A stretch of 64,000 bases of DNA, taken from positions 1 to 64,000 of the forward strand of contig CAWHFO010000079.1 of assembly GCA_963828215.1 (NCBI GenBank), read 5' to 3'. This DNA comes from CAVTJL01 sp963828215. Its GTDB lineage: Bacteria > Pseudomonadota > Alphaproteobacteria > Geminicoccales > Geminicoccaceae. How positions within the stretch are numbered: the first letter of the stretch is position 1; every line of letters begins with the position of its first letter. Below the pieces are notes generated by a model. That model was not told where the DNA came from. It ran no database searches and worked only from the letters and a program-made list of their open reading frames with translations. The position numbers were made by a program, and so were the translations under genes. Shown here piece after piece: positions 8,634-17,479 of the stretch.

Positions 8634-9463
8634 TCAGGCTTCCGCCTTGATGAAGGCCAGCAGGTCCTCGTTGACCCGGTCCTTCAGGGTCGTGCACATG
8701 CCGTGCGGGGCGCCCTCGTAGACCTTGAGCTGCGCGTCCTTGACGAGCTTCGAGGACAGCATGGCCGAGGCGCCGATCGGCACGATCTGGTCGTCGTCGC
8801 CGTGCAGGATCAGGGTCGGCACGTCGAATCTTCTTGAGGTCCTCGGTGAGGTCCGTCTCGGAGAAGGCCTTGATGCAGAAATAGGAGGCGGGGAAGCCGG
8901 CCATCATGCTCTGGAGCCAGAAGGACTCGCGCACACCTTCCGAGACCTTGGCACCCGGCCGGTTGTAGCCGTAGAAGGGCAGGCTGAGATCGGTCCAGAA
9001 CTGCGAGCGGTCGGCCTGCACGCTCTTGCGGAGCCCGTCGAACACGTCGATCGGCAGGCCGCCCGGATTGGCCGCGCGTCTTCAGCATCAGCGGCGGGAT
9101 GGCGCCGATCAGCACGGCCTTGGCGACGCGGCCGGTGCCGTGGCGGCCGATATAGCGGGCGACCTCGCCGCCGCCGGTCGAGTGGCCGACATGGATCGCG
9201 TCCTTGAGGTCGAGCGCCTGGTCGAGCTCGGCCAGGTCGTCGGCATAGGTGTCGAGATCGTTGCCCTGCCAGGGCTGGCTCGAGCGGCCGTGCCCGCGGC
9301 GGTCATGGGCGATGCAGCGATAGCCCTTGGAGGCCAGGAAGAACATCTGGTCCTCGAAGGCATCGGCGCTCAGCGGCCAGCCGTGGCTGAAGACGACGGG
9401 CTGCCCCGTGCCCCAGTCCTTGTAGTAGATCGTCGTGCCGTCCTTGGTCGTGATCGTCGACAT
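8634..9463 (-). CDS. Alpha/beta hydrolase, non-heme chloroperoxidase type (extra bases near 8828 and 9076)
   Basis: A 275-residue alpha/beta hydrolase once corrected, the usual length of the cofactor-free haloperoxidase/esterase group. Visible motifs are FSHGWPLSADAFEDQ (oxyanion region), HDRRGHGRSSQPW, the elbow GHSTGGGEVARY with Ser as nucleophile, LILHGDDDQIVP with the acid residue, and PHGMC with the catalytic His. The frame breaks after LMLKT near 9076 and after DLKKI near 8828. Removing one base at each restores AANPGGLPIDVFDGL and IDVPTLILHG. GAGGAAG precedes the ATG. Halogenation activity in this group is a side reaction; the natural role is probably ester hydrolysis. It faces the AraC regulator at 9904. 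Confidence 0.85.
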
Positions 9464-9903
9464 GCTGTCTTCCTCAGTTCGACTTGGAGATGGGTATGTC
9501 GTTTTCTGCTCGATCCGAGCCGTCGGTGTCGCCGGGGGTTGGTCTGGATGACGGACGCCGTCGAAGGAAGGGTGTCACGGAAGGCGGCGGCTCGTGGAAC
9601 GACTTCGTCTCATCCTTGTCCAGATCGAGAGGGACCCTATGCTCCGGCGGCAGCACCCGCTCGCACCATCGTCGGCCCAGTCGCCCGGAGGCGTTGTAGC
9701 AGCACGAGCTGTCGGAAACGAGCGGGCGGCGTCACCGGTCCGGGTCGTCGGCCGCTGGCAGTCTGAATTCTGACCGAGCATTGCAGCCGTCTTCCTCCGG
9801 GGTGGTCCGTGAATTGCATGGTAGCGCGAACAGTCCAGGTGTCGAATGACCGGGCGGCTCAACATCGGTGCCCGACGGATCAGATCTCGCGGAAGGGTCG
9901 CGG
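9464..9903. other. Divergent non-coding stretch between hydrolase and AraC gene
   Basis: These 440 bases separate the hydrolase start (9463, minus) from the AraC start (9904, plus). No reading frame in it has protein-like composition together with a ribosome site. It must hold the promoters of both genes, but I see no sigma-70 pair that stands out and no clear long inverted repeat. Confidence 0.5.
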
Positions 9904-10863
9904 ATGCCGGAAGCAGGATCGTTCGACAGCCTGAGCGGCTTGGCGCCGCTCCTGCGGGTGCGGCCCGAGGTGCAGCATCTGTGCCGCTTCGGAGCGCAGT
10001 GGGCCAGCGATCATCCGGCCGAGCTCAGAAACTGGGCACCGTTCCATATCGTGACCGTCGGTGCCTGCATCGTCGACCTGATCGGGCTGGGCCGGTCGAT
10101 CCGGCTCGAGGCCGGCGACGTCGCGCTGCTTCCGCGTGGGAGCCAGCATGTCGTGCGGGGGCCGACGACGCCGGCCGGAGCCGAAGGATCGTTCGGCATC
10201 AGGATGCGGCCGATGGGTGGCATCCTCGTCAAGTCGAACACCGACAGCGAGCCCGACACCGAACTCGTCTGCGGGCGGCTGCGATTCGAGAAGGCGCCGC
10301 AGAATGTCGTGCTCAGCGCCTTGCCTGAAGCGATCGTGGTGGCGGCGGCGCAGGGACCGGACGCGGACCGTGTGCGGACAGCTGGCGACGCTGATCAAGG
10401 AAGAGCTCGACGCCGCGCGTCCCGGCGCTGCCGCAGTGGCCGCGGACCTCGCCAGCGCGTTGCTGGTCATGGTGGTGCGCAACCATCTCGAGCGGGAGCA
10501 CACCTCGGATGGCATGTTGCGCCTGCTCGGGCACCCACAGGCCGGTCGGGCCGTCGCCGCCATGCTGGCGGAGCCGGGCCGCGCCTGGTCGCTCGATGAG
10601 CTGGCGGGCCGCGCCAACGCCTCGCGTGCGAGCCTTGTGCGCATGTTCCGGAGGATGGCCGAGGTGGCGCCGCTCGCCTTCCTCGCCGAGCTGAGGCTGC
10701 AGCTCGCGAGGCGCAAGCTGTCGGCACGACCCTGCCTCTGGCCGAGATCGCGGCCGGGATCGGCTATCAGTCGGAGAGCACCTTCAGCCGCGCCTTCCTC
10801 CGCCGCTTCGGCATGCGGCCGGGCGAGGCCAGAGCATCCAGCTCCCGATCGACGCCGACGTGA
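9904..10863 (+). CDS. AraC-family transcription regulator with cupin sensor (extra base near 10371, lost base near 10722)
   Basis: A 319-residue regulator once corrected, with an N-terminal cupin-type sensor and two C-terminal AraC helix-turn-helix units. Sensor marks are WAPFHIVTVGAC and LEAGDVALLPRGSQH. The first HTH is WSLDELAGRANASRASLVRMFR; the second is LPLAEIAAGIGYQSESTFSRAF followed by RRFGMRPGEAR. The frame moves near 10371 (after DADRV) and returns near 10722 (after RRKLS). The ATG at 9904 is chosen over an upstream GTG at 9868 because GGAAGGG lies six bases before it. Members of this group often control the divergently transcribed oxidoreductase or hydrolase genes, here those at 7850-9463. 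Confidence 0.82.
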
Positions 10864-10889
10864 TGAGCGTCGGCTGGGCTTGCGCGACT

Positions 10890-11339
10890 CTAGGGGACAG
10901 CCGGTTCCCGGGAGCCGCTCGAGCGCTGGCCGAGCCAAAAGAAGAAGGCCGTGCCGAGGCCGAAGACGGCGTGCAGCACGATGATGAGGAGGAGGACGGA
11001 AAGAGGAAAGCCGCCGCCCATGGGCCCTCCCTTGAGCGGGAGCACGACGAACAGAAGCACCAGCACCGGCCCGATCGCCCCGAACAGGAGCCCGGACAGC
11101 CAGACGCCGAGACGCGGCACGAGGCGGGGCTCGATCAGCGCATAGACGATGCCCCAGACGCCGCCCCAGAACGCGTAGTCGATCGTCTTGGGCACGCCGA
11201 AAGGGCCGGTGGGCTCCATGGGCCAGGCCGGGCTGGGGACGACACCAGCGGCATGCAGCAGGGCCAGGAGCCCCTGCTGGAAGATCGGCACCGACAGGAA
11301 CCCGGCGACGAACCCTATGACCAGTCGCGCCGTCATCAT
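10890..11339 (-). CDS. Small multi-pass membrane protein of unknown function
   Basis: A 149-residue hydrophobic protein that I do not recognise. Four membrane segments can be seen: LVIGFVAGFLSVPIFQQGLL, a middle one around WGGVWGIVYALI, WLSGLLFGAIGPVLVLLFVV, and VLLLIIVLHAVFGLGTAFFF. The loop between the first and second is rich in Pro and Gly. The start is taken at the first of two consecutive ATG codons (MMTARL); a longer open frame upstream has the composition of a shadow frame. It lies 127 bases downstream of the BMP-type binding protein gene, so co-transcription is possible but uncertain. Confidence 0.6.
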   Translation of the reverse strand: MMTARLVIGFVAGFLSVPIFQQGLLALLHAAGVVPSPAWPMEPTGPFGVPKTIDYAFWGGVWGIVYALIEPRLVPRLGVWLSGLLFGAIGPVLVLLFVVLPLKGGPMGGGFPLSVLLLIIVLHAVFGLGTAFFFWLGQRSSGSREPAVP

Positions 11340-11466
11340 CTGCCCTCCACCGCTCCCTCGGCCGCACGAGCCAATCAGGAGGAGCAGAATAGAGCGCTCG
11401 CCGGCACAGTCCAGCGAGCGCGGGCAGAACTCAGCGGCGCTGGCCCTGCCGGGCCCGATCGGCGCC

Positions 11467-12558
11467 CTAGCTGAGCTGGCCTTCGACCCCCGGTACCCAC
11501 CAGTCCATCTTGAGCATCTGCTCGTCCGTCGCGTGCTGGCCGGCCGGCACCTGGAGGTTGCCCTTCTGGTCCTTGATCGGGCCGGTGAAGGGATGGAGCG
11601 TGCCGGCGATGATGTCGGCCTTGACCTTGTCGGCCGCCGCCGCGACCTCGGGTGTGACCTTGGGGCCATAGGGGGCGATCTCGACCATCCCCTGCTTCAG
11701 GCCCCACCAGATGTTCTCGGACTTCCAGGTGCCCGCCAGCGCGTCCTTGCAGCGCTGCAGATAGTAGGGCGCCCAGTCGTCGACGATGGCGGTGAGCTGC
11801 GCCTCGGGCGCGAACTTGCTCATGTTGGAGGACTGGCCGAAGCCCACGACGCCGCGCTCCTGGGCCACCTGCAGCGCCGCCGGCGAGTTGGTGTGCTGGG
11901 CGATCACGTCCGCACCCTGGTCGATCAGCACCTTGGCCGCGTCCGCCTCCTTGCCCGGATCGTACCAGCTGTTGACCCAGACCAGCTTCACCTTGATGTC
12001 GGGGCGGACCTTCTGGGCCGCGAGGATGAAGCTGTTGACCCCCATCACGACCTCGGGGATCGGGAAGGAGACGATGTAGCCCACCGTCCCGGACTTCGTG
12101 ATGTGGCCGGCCATCGTGCCGATGACGGCCCGGCCCTCGTAGAAGCGGGCGTTGTAGATGCTGACGTTCTTCGCCTGCTTGAAGCCCGTGGCGTGCTCGA
12201 ATTTTATCTTCGGGAACTGCTTGGCGACCCGGATCACCGAATCCATGAAGCCGAACGAGGTGGCGAAGATGAGCTCGTTGCCGCTCGTCGCCAGCTGACG
12301 CAGCACGCGCTCGGCGTCCGGGCCTTCCGGCACCTTCTCGACGTAGCTCGTTTTGACCTGGTCGCCCATCGCCTTCTCGACGGCCAGACGTCCCTGGTCG
12401 TGCTGGTAGCTGTAGCCGTAGTCGCCGATCGGACCGACATAGATCCAGGCGGCCTTGAGCTTGTTGGCGGCGTCGGCCGCTCGGCCAGTGAGCGAGAGCG
12501 CGCCCGTGGCTGCGGCAGCGCCGAGCAGCCCACGGCGGCTGAGGACGAGATGGCTCAT
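11467..12558 (-). CDS. BMP-family periplasmic binding protein of an ABC importer
   Basis: A 363-residue solute-binding protein of the BMP/PnrA family, whose known members bind nucleosides or purines. A twin-arginine leader (LSRRGLLGAAAATG, cleavage near AADAA) suggests export by Tat. Family features are AWIYVGPIGDYGYSYQHDQG, the segment GNELIFATSFGFMD, and a late QHTNSPAALQ. Together with the ATPase (15938-17479) and permeases (13935-15945) it makes a complete BMP-type nucleoside importer, next to xanthine dehydrogenase genes. It is separated from the permeases by a binding-protein gene on the other strand and therefore probably has its own promoter. Confidence 0.85.
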   Translation of the reverse strand: MSHLVLSRRGLLGAAAATGALSLTGRAADAANKLKAAWIYVGPIGDYGYSYQHDQGRLAVEKAMGDQVKTSYVEKVPEGPDAERVLRQLATSGNELIFATSFGFMDSVIRVAKQFPKIKFEHATGFKQAKNVSIYNARFYEGRAVIGTMAGHITKSGTVGYIVSFPIPEVVMGVNSFILAAQKVRPDIKVKLVWVNSWYDPGKEADAAKVLIDQGADVIAQHTNSPAALQVAQERGVVGFGQSSNMSKFAPEAQLTAIVDDWAPYYLQRCKDALAGTWKSENIWWGLKQGMVEIAPYGPKVTPEVAAAADKVKADIIAGTLHPFTGPIKDQKGNLQVPAGQHATDEQMLKMDWWVPGVEGQLS

Positions 12559-12680
12559 CGAGCTGTTCCCGGATTGAGGGTGGCGGGGGGACGGCGTCCG
12601 GCGCCGATCATGGGTCAGTCATATCGCGGCGCGCTGCGTCGCGGAAGCCTCCCAGGCCCCGCGGTTCATGCCGGAGGCCG

Positions 12681-12710
12681 TTGACCTGTCAGACCAGTAG
12701 ACTGCACAAT
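12681..12710 (+). promoter_or_regulatory. Candidate promoter with dyad for the plus-strand binding protein
   Basis: TTGACC (12681-12686) and CACAAT (12705-12710) are 18 bases apart, a plausible sigma-70 pair about 75 bases upstream of the GTG at 12786. Overlapping the -35 box is the imperfect dyad TGACCTGTCAGACCA (12682-12696), of the TGnnCTGnCAGnnCA form. The arrangement resembles operator-promoter overlaps of GntR-type repressors, but no such regulator gene is in the window. Confidence 0.4.
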
Positions 12711-12785
12711 GGCCCGAAAGCACGGGTCCGGCGAGGGCGGCGCCATGCCGCCAGCCGCAGGGAGCCCGCAACCCGGGAGGTAGAC

Positions 12786-13907
12786 GTGAATAGCAAGCTT
12801 CTGACCGGGCTGTGCCTGGGCACGGCCTTGAGCCTTCTCGCCGCGGCGGCGCTCCGGACATCCTCGGCCGAGGCCGAGGACATGGTGGCGGCGGCCAAGG
12901 CGACGATCGCCAAGGTGACTGGGCCCCAGAACGTCTGGACCGGCCCGACCTCGGCGCCCAAGCCGGAGCCCGGCAAGACGATCGCCTATCTCTCGGGCGA
13001 CGAGCAGAACGACATCTGCCGCCTCTACGGCGTCTACATGAAGGAGGCGGCCGAGAAGATCGGCTGGACCGTCACCGTCATCGACGGCCATGGCAGCCCC
13101 ACCGGCTGGGTCGAGGGGATGAACCAGGGAATCGCCCTCAACCCCGCGGGCGTCGCCATGTGCGCCGACGCGGCCAGCCTCCAGGCGCCGATCGAGGCGG
13201 GTGCCGCCAAGGGGATCGTCTTCATCGGCCTGCATGCCGCGGCCGACCCCGGGCCCCATCCCGACCTCCACCTCTTCGTCAACATCAGCCAGGACCCGAT
13301 CGAGATCGGGCAGGCCGAGGCCGACTGGGCGATCGCCGATTCGGGGGGGACGGCCAAGGTGGTCGTGATCACGCACAACGAGTATGCGATCGCCCAGACA
13401 AAATCGACCGCGACCCGGAAGCGGATCGAGAGCTGCAGCGGCTGCAAGGTACTGGACTATGTGAACTTCCCGGCCTCCCAGGCGGCCGAGCGCATGCCGG
13501 CGCTGACCACCAGCTGGGTGCAGCGCTACGGCCTGCCGCTCTATGTGACCTCGGTCGGCGACAACGACTTCGACTTCGCCGTGCCGTCGCTGCGCGCGGG
13601 CGGCGTGGACACCGATGCGGTCAAGCTGGTCGGCGCCGACGGCAACCGCTCGGCCTATGATCGCATCCGTGCCGGCGACGCGTATCAGACCGTCACCGTC
13701 TCCGAGCCCTTCGAGCTCCAAGCCTACCAGGCGATCGACGAGTTCAACCGGGCTTTTCACAAGCAGCCGCCGAGCGGCTTCCTCCAGCCGCCCTTCCTCG
13801 TCACGCACGCCAATGTCAACTCCGAGGGCGGCGACAAGAACACCTTCATCCCGAGCAGCGGCTACAAGGAAAAGTACCTCGAGATCTGGGGTGTCGCCGG
13901 GAAGTGA
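12786..13907 (+). CDS. Periplasmic binding protein of the ribose-binding type
   Basis: A 373-residue substrate-binding protein of the periplasmic binding protein type 1 fold (Peripla_BP_4-like). GTG at 12786 is chosen because GGGAGG lies just upstream and the next residues form a Sec signal peptide (LLTGLCLGTALSLLAAAAL). The mature part shows the two-lobe pattern: IAYLSGDEQNDICRLYG, then MCADAASLQAPIEAGAAKGI with the hinge FIGLHAAADPG, then KVVVITHNEYAI and later VKLVGADGNRSAYDRIRAG. Its end faces the permease gene stop at 13935, only 27 bases away. No dedicated permease or ATPase lies on this strand, so it may serve the adjacent BMP-type importer or a distant one. Confidence 0.8.
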   Translation: MNSKLLTGLCLGTALSLLAAAALRTSSAEAEDMVAAAKATIAKVTGPQNVWTGPTSAPKPEPGKTIAYLSGDEQNDICRLYGVYMKEAAEKIGWTVTVIDGHGSPTGWVEGMNQGIALNPAGVAMCADAASLQAPIEAGAAKGIVFIGLHAAADPGPHPDLHLFVNISQDPIEIGQAEADWAIADSGGTAKVVVITHNEYAIAQTKSTATRKRIESCSGCKVLDYVNFPASQAAERMPALTTSWVQRYGLPLYVTSVGDNDFDFAVPSLRAGGVDTDAVKLVGADGNRSAYDRIRAGDAYQTVTVSEPFELQAYQAIDEFNRAFHKQPPSGFLQPPFLVTHANVNSEGGDKNTFIPSSGYKEKYLEIWGVAGK

Positions 13908-13934
13908 GGCGTCCTGGTCCTTCTGGCCCGGCGG

Positions 13935-14858
13935 CTAGACCGTCGGCCGGAAGGGCTGCCCGAGGCAGGCCGGGGCGTTCAGCCGTCCCTTCCAGGGCCC
14001 GGCCGAGATCAGGACGAGGACAAGGATCGTCGCGAGGTAGGGCAGCATCGACATAACCTGGGCGGGCACATGGATGACGCCCGTCGTCTGCGCGAAGAGC
14101 TGCAGGATGGTGACGCCGCCGAAGAGGTAGGCGCCGATCACGAGCCGCCACGGCCGCCAGGCGGCGAAGACGACGAGCGCCAGGGCTATCCAGCCCCGTC
14201 CCGCCGTCATCTGCTCGACCCACATGGGCGTGTAGGCCAGCGACAGATAAGCGCCGGCGAGCCCGCTCAGGGCGCCGCCGAACATGACGGCCATGTAGCG
14301 GATGCGGATCACGGGATAGCCGATGGCATGCGCCGCCTCGTGGTTCTCGCCCACCGCACGGAGGATCATGCCGGCGCGGGTGCGCGCGAGGAAGAAGGCG
14401 ATGCCGACGGTTAGCGCCCAGGAGAGATAGACGAGGGCGTCCTGGCCGAAAACCAGAGGGCCGATCAGCGCGATCTCGCTCAGGCCGGGGATGTCGAGCC
14501 GCGGCAGGCGCGGCACCGGTGTCCCGACGAACCCGGCGCCGACCAGGGCGCTGAGGCCAATGCCGAAGATCGTGAGCGCAAGCCCCGTCGCCACCTGGTT
14601 TGCCAGAAGGGTCAGGGTGAGCACGGCGAAAAGCAGCGCCATGAGGGCGCCGGCCAGCGCCGCGGCGACGATCCCGACCGTGCCGCTGCCGGTGAGCAGC
14701 GTGGCGGCAAAGCCGATCACGGCGCCGCCCAGCATCATGCCCTCGATCCCGAGGTTCAGCACGCCTGCCCGCTCGACCACGAGCTCGCCCAACGCCGCGA
14801 GCAGCAGGGGCGTCGCGGCGGCGACGACGGTGAGAAGGCTGGCACTGATCTGGTCCAA
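13935..14858 (-). CDS. ABC importer permease, BMP-type nucleoside system (second permease)
   Basis: A 307-residue inner-membrane permease of the branched-chain/BMP importer superfamily, with about eight to ten hydrophobic segments. The diagnostic loop ERAGVLNLGIEGMMLGGAV near residue 28, followed by GFAATLLTG, is characteristic of YufQ/NupQ-type permeases. A second landmark is the cytoplasmic ENHEAAHAIGYPV segment, which contacts the ATPase. It starts four bases after the stop of the first permease gene. Together with the genes at 14863-17479 it forms the membrane part of the presumed purine nucleoside importer. Confidence 0.87.
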   Translation of the reverse strand: MDQISASLLTVVAAATPLLLAALGELVVERAGVLNLGIEGMMLGGAVIGFAATLLTGSGTVGIVAAALAGALMALLFAVLTLTLLANQVATGLALTIFGIGLSALVGAGFVGTPVPRLPRLDIPGLSEIALIGPLVFGQDALVYLSWALTVGIAFFLARTRAGMILRAVGENHEAAHAIGYPVIRIRYMAVMFGGALSGLAGAYLSLAYTPMWVEQMTAGRGWIALALVVFAAWRPWRLVIGAYLFGGVTILQLFAQTTGVIHVPAQVMSMLPYLATILVLVLISAGPWKGRLNAPACLGQPFRPTV

Positions 14859-14862
14859 GCTC

Positions 14863-15945
14863 TCAGCCCTGCTGGGTGGCCATCGTCGGCCGGCGGCCGA
14901 CGATGATGCGGTAGGTGATCAGCACGTCGCAGGCGAGGACCCAGAAGAGCAGCAGGCCCTGGAAGACACCCGTCACCGCCTGCGGCAGGCCCACCTGCAC
15001 CTGGGCGTTCTCGCCGCCGATGAACGAAAGCGCCATGAGGAAGGCGGCGCCGACGATGCCCAATGGATGCAACCGGCCGAGGAAGGCCACGATGATGGCC
15101 GTGAAGCCGTAGCCGGGCGAGACGTTGGGCACGAGCTGGCCGATCGGCCCCGCCACCTCGAAGAGGCCGGCGAGCCCGGAGAGGCCGCCGCTCAGCAGCA
15201 GCGACAGCCAGATCATCCGCTTGCGGCTGAAGCCGGCGAAGGCCGCCGCCTGCGGTGCCGCGCCCAGCACCTTGATCTCGAACCCGAAGAGGGTGCGCGA
15301 CATGACCACCCAAAGGGCGCCCACCAGAACGAGCGTGACGAGAAAGCCCACATGCAGCCGCGTGCCCTCGATCAGGATGGGGAGCGTCCCGGCATCCGAG
15401 AAAAAACGGCTCTGCGGGAAGTTGTAGGCCGTCGGGTCCTTGAGCGGGCCATAGACAAGGGCACTCAGCAGAAGCTGCGCCACGTAGGTCAGCATCAGGC
15501 TCGTCAGGATCTCGTTGACGTCCCAGCGGACTTTCAGGAAGGCCGGAATCGCCGCCCAGACCATCCCGCCCAGGATCCCGAGCAGGCACATGGCTGGCAG
15601 CAGGAGCGGGCTCGTGCCGTCGTAGAGCCAGACGCCGAGGGTCCCGCCGGCGAGAGCGCCCAGCACGAGTTGGCCCTCGGCCCCGATGTTCCAGACGCCA
15701 GCCCTGAAGCCGACGGCGAGGCCGGCGCCGATCAGCATCAGCGGCGTCGCCTTGAGCGCCAGCTCGGCGAGCCCATAGCCGGTGCTGAGCGGCGAGATGA
15801 AGAAGCTCCAGAGCGCCGCTCCCGGGCTATAGCCCATCAGGACGAACAGGACGGCGCCGGTGAGCACGGTGAGCGCGACGGCCAGGAGAGGCGTCGACCA
15901 CAGCATCGCCCGCGACGGCGCCGGGCGGCGCTCGAGCCTAAGCAT
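14863..15945 (-). CDS. ABC importer permease, BMP-type nucleoside system (first permease)
   Basis: A 360-residue multi-pass permease paired with the one downstream. Landmarks are PLMLIGAGLAVGFRAGVWN followed by IGAEGQLVLGAL, the usual signature of YufP/NupP-type permeases, and a GFSRKRMIWLSLLLSG segment near the ATPase contact site. The ATG at 15945 (MLRLERRP) is preferred over an upstream frame extension rich in Arg and Cys. With this start the gene overlaps the ATPase stop by eight bases (ATGCTTAG), as expected for tightly coupled transporter genes. Confidence 0.87.
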   Translation of the reverse strand: MLRLERRPAPSRAMLWSTPLLAVALTVLTGAVLFVLMGYSPGAALWSFFISPLSTGYGLAELALKATPLMLIGAGLAVGFRAGVWNIGAEGQLVLGALAGGTLGVWLYDGTSPLLLPAMCLLGILGGMVWAAIPAFLKVRWDVNEILTSLMLTYVAQLLLSALVYGPLKDPTAYNFPQSRFFSDAGTLPILIEGTRLHVGFLVTLVLVGALWVVMSRTLFGFEIKVLGAAPQAAAFAGFSRKRMIWLSLLLSGGLSGLAGLFEVAGPIGQLVPNVSPGYGFTAIIVAFLGRLHPLGIVGAAFLMALSFIGGENAQVQVGLPQAVTGVFQGLLLFWVLACDVLITYRIIVGRRPTMATQQG

Positions 15946-17479
15946 GCAGCGCCTCCGGCGTCGCTGCCGACATGTCGTGCAGGCCACCCATCAAAAGGCC
16001 GATCTCCGCGATCGTGGCGTCCTTGGTGACGAGCGTGCGCGACAGCCGTCCGGCATTGATGACCGCCAGCCGGTCGGTGATGGCCAGCAGCTCGTCGAGG
16101 TCCTGGGAGACGATCACGACGGCGGCACCGGCGGCGGCGAGATCGAGGATCGCCTGATGGATTGCCGCGGCAGCGCCGGCATCCACACCCCAGGTCGGCT
16201 GGGCCGCGACCAGCACGGCCGGATTCTGCAGCACCTCGCGCCCGACGACGAATTTCTGCAGGTTGCCGCCCGAGAGGCTCGAGGCCATGGCCTGCACGCC
16301 CCCCGCCTTGACGCCGAACCGTTGGATGATGTCCGCGGCAAAGGCTGCGACGGCACCGCTGCGCACGAACCCGCCCGCCAGCAGCGCCTTTCGCGAGTAG
16401 CCTGAAAGAAGCGCGTTCTCGGCGAGCGTGAGCGTGCCGACCGCGGCGTGGCCGTTTCGCTCCTCCGGCACGCTGCACAGGCCCAAGGCACGCCGCGTGG
16501 CCGGGCCCTCGCGGCCGACCGGTCGGCCATCCAGGCGGATCGTCTCGGGCTGCGCCGCCAGCGCCTCGCCGGCCAGTGCCGCCATCAGCTCGCCCTGGCC
16601 GTTGCCGGCGACGCCGGCGATGCCGAAAACCTCGCCGCCGCGTACCTCGAAGCCGATCTCGCGCAGCGGGATGCCGTGCGTCTCGACCGGGGCCAGGCTG
16701 AGGCCCTGGACGGCGAGGCGCACCTGGCCCGTCGCGGCACCACCCTGTGCCCGGCTCGCGGGCTTGAGCTGCGTGCCGATCATCATCTGGGCGAGGCTTC
16801 TCGCGGTCTCGGCGCGCGGGTCGACACTCGCCACGACCTTGCCGTGGCGCAGGATCGTCGCCTTCGAGCAGAGGGCCCGGACCTCCTCGAGCTTGTGGCT
16901 GATGTAGAGGATCGAGCAGCCCTCGGCCGCGAGCGTGCGCAGCGTCTCGAACAGCCGGTCGACCTCCTGCGGGGTGAGCACCGAGGTGGGCTCGTCCATG
17001 ATCAGCAGGCGCGGGCTCTGCAGCAGGCAGCGCACGATCTCGATGCGCTGCCGCTCGCCGACCGAGAGCGCATAGACCGGCTTCTCCGGATCGAGCGGCA
17101 GGCCATAGGCCTCGCTCACCTCGCGGATTCGGTTGGCGAGCGTCCTGCGGCTTTCGACATCCTCGATGCCCAGCGCCACGTTCTCCAGCACCGACATCGC
17201 CTCGAACAGAGAAAAATGCTGGAAGACCATGCCGACGCCGAGCCGGCGGGCGAGGTGCGGGCTGCCGATCTCGACCTCGCGGCCTTCCCATTCGATCGTC
17301 CCGGCATCGGGTCTGAGGACGCCGTAGATCATCTTGACCAGCGTCGACTTGCCCGCCCCGTTCTCGCCCAGGAGCGCATGGATCTCGCCGGGCTCGATGG
17401 TGAGATCGACGCCGTCGTTCGCCACCACGCTCGGGAAGCGCTTGACGATGCCCTGAAGGCGGAGCCGCGGCGCATCCAT
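15938..17479 (-). CDS. ABC importer ATPase with two nucleotide-binding domains, BMP-type system
   Basis: A 513-residue tandem ATPase of the ribose/nucleoside importer class. Domain 1 has Walker A GENGAGKST near residue 38, signature LSVGERQR and Walker B LLIMDEPT. Domain 2 has a degenerate Walker A (GVAGNGQGEL), the signature LSGGNLQK and an altered Walker B region (VLVAAQPTWGVD), the asymmetry usual in this class. ATG at 17479 is chosen because it overlaps the xdhC stop as ATGA; the longer upstream frame is a shadow. Gene order xdhC-ATPase-permease-permease links uptake of purines to their oxidation. Confidence 0.9.
   Translation of the reverse strand: MDAPRLRLQGIVKRFPSVVANDGVDLTIEPGEIHALLGENGAGKSTLVKMIYGVLRPDAGTIEWEGREVEIGSPHLARRLGVGMVFQHFSLFEAMSVLENVALGIEDVESRRTLANRIREVSEAYGLPLDPEKPVYALSVGERQRIEIVRCLLQSPRLLIMDEPTSVLTPQEVDRLFETLRTLAAEGCSILYISHKLEEVRALCSKATILRHGKVVASVDPRAETARSLAQMMIGTQLKPASRAQGGAATGQVRLAVQGLSLAPVETHGIPLREIGFEVRGGEVFGIAGVAGNGQGELMAALAGEALAAQPETIRLDGRPVGREGPATRRALGLCSVPEERNGHAAVGTLTLAENALLSGYSRKALLAGGFVRSGAVAAFAADIIQRFGVKAGGVQAMASSLSGGNLQKFVVGREVLQNPAVLVAAQPTWGVDAGAAAAIHQAILDLAAAGAAVVIVSQDLDELLAITDRLAVINAGRLSRTLVTKDATIAEIGLLMGGLHDMSAATPEALHA

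Noticed and set aside
10860..11474. Plus-strand open frame of 204 codons after the AraC gene
   Set aside because: Glu/Arg/Gln-rich shadow opposite the membrane protein, which has real hydrophobic segments.
14491..16029. Plus-strand open frame of 512 codons across the permease genes
   Set aside because: Antisense to two clear ABC permeases; low-complexity Arg/Glu/Gln composition.
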